A stretch of 64,000 nt of DNA from assembly GCF_000706765.1 (NCBI RefSeq), contig NZ_CP006018.1:186001-250000 (forward strand), written 5' to 3'. The notes below the pieces were generated by a model that was not told the DNA's origin, did no database searches, and saw nothing but the letters and a program-made list of their open reading frames with translations. The translations under genes were made by a program, and so were the position numbers. Positions 34,406 through 42,041 of the stretch are shown here, piece after piece (position 1 is the first letter of the stretch; each line of letters begins with the position of its first letter). Source of the stretch: Bifidobacterium [indicum] DSM 20214 = LMG 11587. GTDB taxonomy: Bacteria; Actinomycetota; Actinomycetes; Actinomycetales; Bifidobacteriaceae.

Positions 34406-35206
34406 CTACACGTGCTGCAGTTCGCCAGCGGCGTCCTTATCCAGAAGCCAGAGCGTTTGTTCGGTGCCCCGTGCGAAGGAAGAGGGGACGTGCGGATTAT
34501 CCACGCCTGCCAGGGCCTGGCTCACCGCCCGGGCTTTTTCCTTGGTGGAAGTGAAGAGCCAGACCTTGGGTGTCCGGCGGATGAACGGGTTGGTCATGGT
34601 CAGCCGGAGCGGGGGGAGCTTGGGGGAGTGGCTCACTCCGACCACCAGCTTGCTCTCGTCGGTAATCAGGACCTCGGGTCGGTCAGGGAAGAGCGAAGCG
34701 TAGTGTCCATCGGGGCCTACCCCGAAGACGGCAAGGTCCATGTGTCCGTCAGGGCCGATTTCCTTGATGATCTCGTCCTGGTAGGACTGGGCGGCCCGAA
34801 TCAGGTACTCCTCGTTTTCCTCGTCGGTCGCGGAGGCAACCTGCTCGGGGGTGCGGGGGTCGGCGGGCATCTCGTGAATATGCCCCTCGGCCAGTGCATT
34901 GCCCTCACTGAAGACGTCCTTGTCGAAGCACTGTCGGGCCTGCAGGGAATTGCGTTCGCCATCCTCTGCGCTGATGAACCGCTCATCGCTCCACCATAAG
35001 TGGACCTTGCTCCAATCCAGCAGGTCCTTCTGGGGGAATGAGGCCATCTTGAGGTATATGTCCACGGAGTCTCGCCCGCCGGTCAGGGCCACGTCGACCC
35101 GTCCCCTCCTGGCGATGACATCGCCCATTTCCAGCACCGCCCGGTAGGCCACGGCACTGTTCATCGCATAGGTGTCCTTATAGACGATGACTTGACGCTC
35201 GTTCAT
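34406..35206 (-). CDS. pgl: 6-phosphogluconolactonase
   Basis: 266 residues; hydrolyses 6-phosphogluconolactone to 6-phosphogluconate, the second step of the oxidative pentose phosphate pathway. Family blocks of the DevB/NagB-like fold are clear: ALTGGRDSVDIYLKMA (in place of the usual LsGGstP), VHLWWSDERFISAEDGERNS, and LAVFGVGPDGHYASLFP. AAGGAGAATCGT precedes the ATG. It is third in zwf-opcA-pgl, 56 bases after opcA. Confidence 0.93.
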   Translation of the reverse strand: MNERQVIVYKDTYAMNSAVAYRAVLEMGDVIARRGRVDVALTGGRDSVDIYLKMASFPQKDLLDWSKVHLWWSDERFISAEDGERNSLQARQCFDKDVFSEGNALAEGHIHEMPADPRTPEQVASATDEENEEYLIRAAQSYQDEIIKEIGPDGHMDLAVFGVGPDGHYASLFPDRPEVLITDESKLVVGVSHSPKLPPLRLTMTNPFIRRTPKVWLFTSTKEKARAVSQALAGVDNPHVPSSFARGTEQTLWLLDKDAAGELQHV

Positions 35207-35262
35207 ACGATTCTCCTTATGGTCATTACCGACCGTGCGCGGGTTCCGGCTGCCTGAATGAA

Positions 35263-36294
35263 TCAGGGTTGGTCCTGGCTGTTGTGGTCGACCATGGGCC
35301 AGCCCTGCCGAATCACGTCCTGATAGACCTCGTCGGGGTCGAGACGGCCAAGTTCCTCGCTCATGCAGTCCACGGCCGTGCGCAGAGGCATGGAGATGGC
35401 CTGGCTGGCCTGGCCTGGCTGGTTGATCCTGGCCTGGTCCGTCTTGTGTCGTTCCATGCTCATGGTCCCGTCGCTGCGCTCGAAGTACACGCCTGTGATG
35501 GCACGGGCTTCAGGGTCCCGTTCCACGCTTACCGGCACATGGAGTTTCAGGGCCAGCCATGAGGCCAGGAGCTCCAAGGGCAGGTAGTGGGACTGGCCGG
35601 TCACCCGTGCGGAGGTGATGGGCAGGTGGGGCGGCTGGTCGACCATGGAGGCGAGCAGAGCCCGCCAGATGGTGGTTCTTGTCCAGGAAAGGTCCACGTC
35701 CTCCGCGCCGGAGTGCTCCAGAAGCGAGGCGAAGGCGGCCTGGCGGTCATCGGATCCCATCACATCGGTGATGCGGCTGGTTGCCATGGCCCCGATGGGG
35801 TCCTTGGATGGGTCCTGTGGCGGGTTTCCGGGCCACCAGACCACCAGGGGTGCATCAGGAACCAGGAGGGGGATGACCAGGGCATCGGAGTGGTCCAGGA
35901 GCGCTGTGACCGGCTTCAGCACCACCACTTCGCCCGCCCCGGCGTCCGAGCCGAACCGTATTTCGGCATCCAGGGTGTGCTCACCCCCGTGCTCGGTGGC
36001 CTTGTAGGAGATGCACTCGTCATCCGGGTCGATCTGACGGGCAGGCGCGGATTCCTCGGGGCCCGGCTCTGCGGTCGTGTGCCCCTCGGCATCGGTCACC
36101 ATGGCAATCACCCGGCAGGGGTGTTCCCGACTGGCTGAGTTGATGGTCTCCAGGGCGGTTTCCAGATGGGGGCCATCGGTGATGATGACCAGGGTCAGCA
36201 CTCTGCCTTGGGCGGCCTCGCCTCGTTCCACATGGAGTTCATCAATCTCGCGCGCTATTGCGGAGGTTGTGGTGTTGTTCAGCCTGACAATCAT
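35263..36294 (-). CDS. opcA: Glucose-6-phosphate dehydrogenase assembly protein OpcA
   Basis: 343 residues from the ATG at 36294, which overlaps the zwf stop as ATGA and has GGAGG 7 nt upstream. OpcA in actinobacteria and cyanobacteria allosterically activates or assembles glucose-6-phosphate dehydrogenase. Typical blocks are LTLVIITDGPHLETALETIN in the first third, HSDALVIPLLVPDAPLVVWWPGNPP in the middle and LDLSWTRTTIWRALLAS-like sequence after it (here VDLSWTRTTIWRALLASM). Its place between zwf and pgl is the usual one. Confidence 0.93.
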   Translation of the reverse strand: MIVRLNNTTTSAIAREIDELHVERGEAAQGRVLTLVIITDGPHLETALETINSASREHPCRVIAMVTDAEGHTTAEPGPEESAPARQIDPDDECISYKATEHGGEHTLDAEIRFGSDAGAGEVVVLKPVTALLDHSDALVIPLLVPDAPLVVWWPGNPPQDPSKDPIGAMATSRITDVMGSDDRQAAFASLLEHSGAEDVDLSWTRTTIWRALLASMVDQPPHLPITSARVTGQSHYLPLELLASWLALKLHVPVSVERDPEARAITGVYFERSDGTMSMERHKTDQARINQPGQASQAISMPLRTAVDCMSEELGRLDPDEVYQDVIRQGWPMVDHNSQDQP

Positions 36295-37883
36295 GGCATC
36301 CTCCAATGGTATCCATCTCGGGCGAGCATCCGGTCGGCCTCTTCAGGACCCCAGGTACCGGCCCGGTATGGCTGCGGTTGACCCTGCCCGGACCAGAATT
36401 CCTCAATCGGATCGAGGATCTTCCAGGAGAGGTTGACCTCCTCTGTGGTGGGGAAGAGGGGCGGGTCTCCCAGGAGTACATCCAGAATCAGTCGCTCGTA
36501 TGCCTCCGGGGAGGCCTCGGTGAAGGACCGACCGTAGGAAAAGTCCATGTTCACATCCCTGACCTCCATGGCCGATCCGGGGGTCTTGGCACCGAACCGC
36601 ATGGTGACGCCCTCGTCGGGCTGGACGCGTATCACCACGGCGTTGGCGCCGAGCTCCCTGGTCGCCGTGGCCTCGAAGGGGAGGTGGGGGGCGCGTTTGA
36701 AGACCACCGCGATTTCGCTCACCCGCTTGCCCAGCCGCTTGCCCGTACGCAGGTAGAAGGGGACCCCCGCCCAGCGTCGGGTGTCAACATCCAGGCGGAT
36801 GGCGGCATAGGTCTCGGTGGTGGAATCGGGGCTGATTCCCTCCTCATCCAGGTAGCCGGCCACATGCTGTGACCCCTGCCAGCCGGCGGCGTACTGCCCT
36901 CGGGCGGTATGGGCGGCCAGATCCTTGGGCAGGCGGATGGCCGAAAGCACCTTGGTCTTCTCGGCGGTCAGGTCTTCTGCCGCGAATGACACCGGCTCCT
37001 CCATGGCGGTCAGGGCCATGAGCTGCAGGAGGTGGTTCTGGATCACGTCACGGGCGGCGCCGATACCGTCGTAGTAACCGGCCCTGCCGCCGATGCCCAT
37101 GTCTTCGGCCATGGTGATCTGTACATGGGATACGTAGTTGGAGTTCCAGACCGGCTCGAACATCATGTTGGCGAAGCGTAGGGCGAGCAGGTTCTGCACG
37201 GTCTCCTTGCCCAGGTAATGGTCGATCCTGAATACGGAATCGGGCTCGAACACCTCGGAGACCACCCGGTCGAGTTCCTTGGCCGAGGCCAGGTCGCGGC
37301 CGAAGGGTTTCTCTATGATGACCCTGCGCCAGGCGCCCTCCTTGGAGTGGGAGAGGCCGGATTCGGCCAGCTGGCGGGCCACGATGGGGAAAGCCTTGGG
37401 TGGTACCGACATGTAGAAGGCGTGGTTGCCGCGTGTACCGCGCACCCTGTCGAGTTCGGAAACCGTGGCCGAGAGGTGCCGGAAGGCCTCCGAATCGTCG
37501 AAGGTCCCCTTGACGAACCGCATGCCCTGGCTCAGGTGCCGCCATGTGGACTCATTGAAGGGGGTCCGGCAGTATGCTCGTACGTTCTCCTCGGCGAAGG
37601 AGGCAAAGGCCTGATCGTCCCAGTCGCGTCGACCGAATCCGATCAGCCCGAAACTGGCGGGCAGGAGGCCCCTGTTGGCCAGGTCGTAGACGGCCGGTAG
37701 CAGCTTCTTCTTGGCCAGGTCGCCCGTAACACCGAAGATGACCAGCGAGCTGGGACCGGCGATACGGGGCATGCGCAGATCGCGCGGATCCAGCAGTGGA
37801 TTATGCCAGGGTTCCTGCATGGATGGACTGCCGCCGCTGTGGGCGGAATCCTCCATGGGGCGCCGGTTGGGTGTAGTGGCCAT
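36291..37883 (-). CDS. zwf: Glucose-6-phosphate 1-dehydrogenase
   Basis: 530 residues from the ATG at 37883 (GAGGAG 4-5 nt upstream; an in-frame ATG at 37895 is weaker). Oxidises glucose 6-phosphate to the lactone with NADP. VIFGVTGDLAKKKL at residues ~48-61 binds the nucleotide, RIDHYLGKETVQN near residue 218 is the active-site signature with catalytic His and substrate Lys, and FEPVWNSNYVSHVQITMAE follows. It has a Ser/His/Pro-rich N-terminal extension of ~40 residues. First gene of the zwf-opcA-pgl operon. Confidence 0.95.
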   Translation of the reverse strand: MATTPNRRPMEDSAHSGGSPSMQEPWHNPLLDPRDLRMPRIAGPSSLVIFGVTGDLAKKKLLPAVYDLANRGLLPASFGLIGFGRRDWDDQAFASFAEENVRAYCRTPFNESTWRHLSQGMRFVKGTFDDSEAFRHLSATVSELDRVRGTRGNHAFYMSVPPKAFPIVARQLAESGLSHSKEGAWRRVIIEKPFGRDLASAKELDRVVSEVFEPDSVFRIDHYLGKETVQNLLALRFANMMFEPVWNSNYVSHVQITMAEDMGIGGRAGYYDGIGAARDVIQNHLLQLMALTAMEEPVSFAAEDLTAEKTKVLSAIRLPKDLAAHTARGQYAAGWQGSQHVAGYLDEEGISPDSTTETYAAIRLDVDTRRWAGVPFYLRTGKRLGKRVSEIAVVFKRAPHLPFEATATRELGANAVVIRVQPDEGVTMRFGAKTPGSAMEVRDVNMDFSYGRSFTEASPEAYERLILDVLLGDPPLFPTTEEVNLSWKILDPIEEFWSGQGQPQPYRAGTWGPEEADRMLARDGYHWRMP

Positions 37884-37998
37884 AGTGCTCCTCATGAATA
37901 TGTGCTCACCAGTCTAGTATTTGCTCCCCCAAGGGAAAGGATATGTTCGTGAATGTAGGGCAACAGTCGGTAAAGTCACATTTCCCGGCCGACCTCCC

Positions 37999-38004
37999 TA
38001 GAAT
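37999..38004 (+). promoter_or_regulatory. -10 hexamer (TAGAAT) for a leaderless HD-domain gene
   Basis: TAGAAT, exactly 7 nt (GGTCCTT), then ATG at 38012. A weak -35 (TCACAT, 37976-37981) lies 17 bp upstream. This supports the start at 38012 over the upstream ATG at 37943. Confidence 0.45.
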
Positions 38005-38011
38005 GGTCCTT

Positions 38012-38704
38012 ATGGTTCCGAATGTTGAAATGGCCGAGGCGCTGCACCGCAAGGTGGCCCCCTCGCAGGCCGCCTACGATCTGATACACACCCACTGCTC
38101 GATAATCTCCACCATCGCCGTGGGAATCACCGATCGGGTCAATGCCCTTTTCCTCAAACAGTGCACCCTGCCACAGGATGCGCCCGAGCGTGACCCGGCA
38201 CATGGCGGGGGAAGCATCCCGCCCCGTCTCCTCAACCGCGACCTGGTGCAGGTCGGTGCCCTGCTGCATGACATCGGCACCTACCTGATACTCAAGGATG
38301 ATGGTGCCGAGGGCCGCCCCCTGACCTTCCAGGGTGAGCGCTACATCCAGCACGGCCTGGAGGGATACAGGCTCCTCATCGACGAGGGGGTCGACGAGTC
38401 CGTGGCCCAGTTCGCCCGGAACCATACCGGGGTCGGGCTGACCCGTCGGCAGGTCGAGGAGGAACATCTGAACCTTCCTCCTGACGATTACGTACCCGTC
38501 AACCTGGAGCAGGAGGTGGTCATGTACGCGGACAAGTTCCACAGCAAACGCCAGCCTCCCATATTCGTCTCGGAGGCCACGGCCGCCAGGCGCACCGCCA
38601 AGTACGGACCGGACAACCTGAAGCGTTGGCAGGACCTGGTCGCCAAGTACGGGGTGCCGGACCTGAAACCCCTCGCCGATCACTACGGCATGGAGATTGT
38701 CTGA
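38012..38704 (+). CDS. HD-domain metal-dependent phosphohydrolase-like protein
   Basis: 230 residues from the ATG at 38012, where family-like sequence begins (VPNVEMAEALHRKVAPS) and a leaderless -10 fits; a longer start at 37943 is possible. The HD-type ligands are HTHCS near residue 31, LLHDIGTYL near residue 87 (the HD pair), QHGLEGYRLL and FARNHTGVG, and MYADKFH near the C terminus. HD proteins of this kind are phosphohydrolases of nucleotides or other phosphoesters; the substrate is unknown. It is convergent with the ATP-grasp gene with 3 bases between and divergent from zwf. Confidence 0.8.
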   Translation: MVPNVEMAEALHRKVAPSQAAYDLIHTHCSIISTIAVGITDRVNALFLKQCTLPQDAPERDPAHGGGSIPPRLLNRDLVQVGALLHDIGTYLILKDDGAEGRPLTFQGERYIQHGLEGYRLLIDEGVDESVAQFARNHTGVGLTRRQVEEEHLNLPPDDYVPVNLEQEVVMYADKFHSKRQPPIFVSEATAARRTAKYGPDNLKRWQDLVAKYGVPDLKPLADHYGMEIV

Positions 38705-38707
38705 GAC

Positions 38708-39634
38708 TTAGGCCTTGCCCCAGTAGGACCGATACCGATTGCGGAATTGGTCGGCCATCCAGGGATCCGGATTGTAGGGGACTGCGCCCGCAAGGTGCGT
38801 GCCTTCGGGTCTGCGTCCGGCTGCGATGGCGGCCAGAAATCCGGCCATGCCCGCCTGTCCGTAGTCATAGGGGGAGCAGCACCAGGCGGGATTGACCTCC
38901 AGCACGAACGGGTGCATCAGCTCGGGCGCCCGGTTCGGAGAGGAACTCGCAGGGAAGGCCAGGTCGATGCAGACCGCGTCCATGCCCCCGAGTGCTGCCG
39001 CGTGAACGGCTGTCTCCTCGGCCGGCGCACGCAGGTTCGGATCGAAGGAGGCCTCATCGAAGACCGTGATGATGTCGTGGTCATCCGATCCGATATGGCG
39101 GCAATATCCACTGGAGGCCACGGCGCGACCACCCAGGACCACCACCCGCCACTCCTGGTCGATGTCATCAATATGCCGGCTGATTTGAATCCGTGCATCA
39201 TCGGGAGCCTCGGCCAGGTCCTGGCGCAGTTGAGACAGAGTCCGGCGTGCGGCACGGAATGCCGGTACCCTGCCGCCGGCAATCTGGGACCAGGGTCGGT
39301 CCCCCAAGCCTGCGGGAGGGTGCCGCCACTGCCGAACCTCTCCGGCGCAGGCCACCATGACCCTGCGCCCCAGCAGACCCTCGCCCAGTCCGCCCAGACA
39401 GTCGGCTGGCGGGGCCATCAGGGTCATGGGAGGCCGCCCCAGGGATTCCAACCAGGCGTTTTGCGCAATCAGCAGCCCGGGGTCTATCCAAAGGGCGTCA
39501 TTGTCGCCCAGGTCCCGCGTCGGCGCCAGGCCATCATGCCGGACCAGGTCCCAGGCGGTATCCGAGGGGAGGGCCTGGCGGATGGTCCGGGCAATCCACC
39601 CGTCATGCGAAACGACGTGGCAGGTTGACCGCAC
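38708..39634 (-). CDS. ATP-grasp domain protein resembling the R2K / DUF4343 group
   Basis: 308 residues starting at a GTG without a clear ribosome binding site, so the start is uncertain. The central part, IQISRHIDDIDQEWRVVVLG followed by GRAVASSGYC, and the C-terminal VLEVNPAWCCSPYDYGQAG match the pattern of small ATP-grasp proteins (R2K clade, DUF4343), which are thought to ligate or modify peptides or amines using ATP. The C-terminal Glu/Asn pair in VLEVNPA is the usual Mg-ATP site. It lies 34 bases after the degenerate ABC ATPase on the same strand and probably belongs to that operon. No substrate can be named. Confidence 0.65.
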   Translation of the reverse strand: MRSTCHVVSHDGWIARTIRQALPSDTAWDLVRHDGLAPTRDLGDNDALWIDPGLLIAQNAWLESLGRPPMTLMAPPADCLGGLGEGLLGRRVMVACAGEVRQWRHPPAGLGDRPWSQIAGGRVPAFRAARRTLSQLRQDLAEAPDDARIQISRHIDDIDQEWRVVVLGGRAVASSGYCRHIGSDDHDIITVFDEASFDPNLRAPAEETAVHAAALGGMDAVCIDLAFPASSSPNRAPELMHPFVLEVNPAWCCSPYDYGQAGMAGFLAAIAAGRRPEGTHLAGAVPYNPDPWMADQFRNRYRSYWGKA

Positions 39635-39668
39635 GGCGGTACCGGGCCCGGGTGGGAGCCTGTTCGGC

Positions 39669-40556
39669 TCAGTCGACGATGAAGCGATCGTCGTAGGTCC
39701 ACTCCTCGGCCGTATCGGTGCTGTCGGAGGTGACGATGACCACAGAGCAGTCGTTTCGGCGCGAGACCTTCTTCAAAGTTGCCAGGATGGTGTCCCAGTC
39801 TCCGGGTTCCAGGCCTTCGGTAGGTTCGTCGGCAATCAGCACATCGCACTCGCAGCACAGGGCGCGGGCCACGGAGGCCAGACGGTAGTTCAGGCCGTCG
39901 AGGTCCTTGGCGGGCTTGGATTGAAGGTTGTCGGGGAACCCGACCCTGTCGAGCATGTGCCGGGCCAGGTTGTCCTTGGGGCCCAGGAAGGTCCTTCCGC
40001 TGGCGTCCATGGTGTAGACCAGGTTCTCCACAGCGGTCAGGTCGTCCCTTAGGGCGTCGGTGCCGAATATGACCCCGATCTGGTGTCCGCGGTAGTCCGA
40101 GGCCTCCAGCTGCCGCAGGTCGGTGCCTCGGAAGAGCACGTTGCCCTCGGTGGGTGCGCGGAGCCCGGTCATCAGGGCCATCAGGGCGGCCTGCTTGGCG
40201 GGTGACCTGGTCACGACCGAGTAGAGGCGGCGCATCTGGAAGTCGAGGTTCACGTCATCAAGGATCAGCTCGGTCTGCCCCTTGACCTTTCTGGTGAACT
40301 CCACATGCCTCAGGGAGAGTACGGGGTATCCGCCGGGTACCAGGACGGTCCCGTCCATCTGCCCGAGGAGGGGGTCTTCGGCCGTGTCCGTATCCTCGTC
40401 CCCGTCAGGGGCCTTCTGCTCGATGACCACATCAAAGGTCATCTCCTCCACGTCCTCTTCGGGCGCCCCAGCAGCCTCAGCGGCATCCGACTCTTCGCGG
40501 AGCATGTCCTCGTCCATCTCGTCCTGGTCGTCACGGTCCTGCTTCTGGTCGCTCAT
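39669..40556 (-). CDS. Degenerate ABC transporter ATP-binding protein (MacB/LolD-like)
   Basis: 295 residues; the ATG overlaps the permease stop (ATGA). Residues ~1-75 are strongly acidic, with runs of D and E, which is unusual for the family. The ABC fold follows, but the P-loop position reads VVTRSPAKQAALMALMTGL: aligned to GxSGxGKST, the Walker lysine is Gln and the glycines are lost. The signature LSGGQ is replaced by LDGLNYRLASVARAL, while Walker B (CDVLIADEPTEGLEP) and the following TSD switch region are kept. ATP binding in the usual way therefore seems unlikely or altered. The partner is the FtsX-like permease just upstream. Confidence 0.8.
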   Translation of the reverse strand: MSDQKQDRDDQDEMDEDMLREESDAAEAAGAPEEDVEEMTFDVVIEQKAPDGDEDTDTAEDPLLGQMDGTVLVPGGYPVLSLRHVEFTRKVKGQTELILDDVNLDFQMRRLYSVVTRSPAKQAALMALMTGLRAPTEGNVLFRGTDLRQLEASDYRGHQIGVIFGTDALRDDLTAVENLVYTMDASGRTFLGPKDNLARHMLDRVGFPDNLQSKPAKDLDGLNYRLASVARALCCECDVLIADEPTEGLEPGDWDTILATLKKVSRRNDCSVVIVTSDSTDTAEEWTYDDRFIVD

Positions 40557-41788
40557 GCGCGCTCCTCCAGGTCGTTGGTGTACAGCTGTGAGGTCTTGAA
40601 TGCAGCCACCCGTAGGGAGGCCACCAGGGCCATGACCGCACAGACGGCCATGCCGATCAGTGCCACCCGCCAGACCAGGCTGATGTCGGCCGCGACGGCC
40701 AGCTTGCCCAGGTCGAACCTTGCCTGGATCAGCGGCTTGCTGACCAGTGCTCCCAGCCCCAGGCCCAGTCCCAGACCGGGGATGGAGAGGAGGAGGGTCT
40801 CCAGGGCGAACTGCCATCCCAGGCGTGCCTTGTGGATGCCGATGGTCACGGCCATTCCGATTTCGTTCCTACGTGATTTCAGCATCAGGAACAGCGAGAC
40901 CAGAAGAATCAGCCCGCCCAGTATCGAGACAAGGATGATGCCGGTCCTGGCCTGGTCGGCGGCCTGGTGCACGGGCTGGAGCTGCTTCTCGTACCGGTCC
41001 AGGCTGGGTGAGGATATGTCGTATTTGGACTCCTTGAGCCCGTTTTTACGCATGGCCTTGATGAACTCTCGGTAGTCCGAGGGGGAGGAGAGCACAAAGG
41101 CCACATGCAGGTCATGCCCTTCGGATCCGGGTTCGCTGGCCGTATCCAGCTCAAGATTGGCGAAGACCGGGTAACCGGTGTAGATGGTGTCGTATGCGGA
41201 CTCGGGTACGGACCGCTTGCCGTAGGTGTAGATTCCACCCACCTTCACCTGGGTGGTCAGGTCGGTCTTGAAGGGGTTGGTCAGCGACACCTTGTCGCCC
41301 ACCTTGGCCTTGTTGGCCCTGGCGGTCTTTTCGGATATCAGGATTGATTGCACACCGGAGTTGTCCTGGGAGGTGTAGTCGATTCCCTTGCCTTCGATTA
41401 TCCGGAAGGTCCCGTAGGGCAGGCTGGGTTCGGCATCCTTGCTCGAAATTCCCAGGACCGAGAAGGTCCCCTTGGTGGTGAGTCCCTCGACGTCCACCCG
41501 CGAGGTTTCGGTGAAGTAGGCCTTGTACTGCAGGGTGGGCTGGAGTTGCTGTGCGTACTTGGAGTACTCCTCCCAGCCCAGGGGCTTGGCCTTGGAACCT
41601 TTTTTGGGGGTGATGACCGCATCGGCCGTCTGGGCCTCATAGCCGCTGGTCCTGGCCGTGCGGTCGATCTTGACCACGGTGGCTCCGACCAGGGTCAGGG
41701 CGGCCACAGCCAAGCAGGCCAGGAAAAAGACGAGGCTGCGGGCCAGATGCCGCCTGATGGTGAGCCAGGCGTTCTTGAGAACGAACAT
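40553..41788 (-). CDS. FtsX/MacB-like ABC permease
   Basis: 411 residues from the ATG at 41788 (GGAAGGG 4-5 nt upstream). One transmembrane segment near residues 18-40 is followed by a large extracytoplasmic domain of ~230 residues, then three transmembrane segments (ILVSILGGLILLVSLFLMLK; ETLLLSIPGLGLGLGLGALV; VALIGMAVCAVMALVASL), the FtsX-type topology. The Arg-rich loop SRRNEIGMAVTIGIHK is the typical coupling region. Such type VII ABC proteins do mechanotransmission or extract lipids and peptides rather than move solutes through a channel. It starts a three-gene unit with the degenerate ATPase and the ATP-grasp protein. Confidence 0.85.
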   Translation of the reverse strand: MFVLKNAWLTIRRHLARSLVFFLACLAVAALTLVGATVVKIDRTARTSGYEAQTADAVITPKKGSKAKPLGWEEYSKYAQQLQPTLQYKAYFTETSRVDVEGLTTKGTFSVLGISSKDAEPSLPYGTFRIIEGKGIDYTSQDNSGVQSILISEKTARANKAKVGDKVSLTNPFKTDLTTQVKVGGIYTYGKRSVPESAYDTIYTGYPVFANLELDTASEPGSEGHDLHVAFVLSSPSDYREFIKAMRKNGLKESKYDISSPSLDRYEKQLQPVHQAADQARTGIILVSILGGLILLVSLFLMLKSRRNEIGMAVTIGIHKARLGWQFALETLLLSIPGLGLGLGLGALVSKPLIQARFDLGKLAVAADISLVWRVALIGMAVCAVMALVASLRVAAFKTSQLYTNDLEERA

Positions 41789-41965
41789 TGCACCCTTCCT
41801 GATTAGCACCCGGATGCGGTCGGGGCCGACCGCCCGGGGTTCGGGTCGGTCCCTCAGGTCAGGGCGGCCAGGGGTACCGATTCGCCGAATTCCAGTCTAG
41901 CGAAAGACGGTGCCAAGAGTAGGGAGTCAATCATGGAGAAAGCTGAATGTCTGCTGAACAAAGTC

Positions 41966-42015
41966 GGGCGCCCGCCCCTGGCTGGGAATCGCTTCCCGCA
42001 GGGGCCGGACGCCCG
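41966..42015 (-). terminator. Hairpin after the DHA2 exporter gene
   Basis: GGGCG...CCCCTG (to 41980) pairs with CAGGGG...CGCCC (from 41999), with an inner GGGA/TCCC stem, 26 bases past the stop of the minus-strand exporter gene. Weak T content follows. Confidence 0.45.
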
Positions 42016-42041
42016 GAAGATGGACGAAGGCCGGACCTGGG

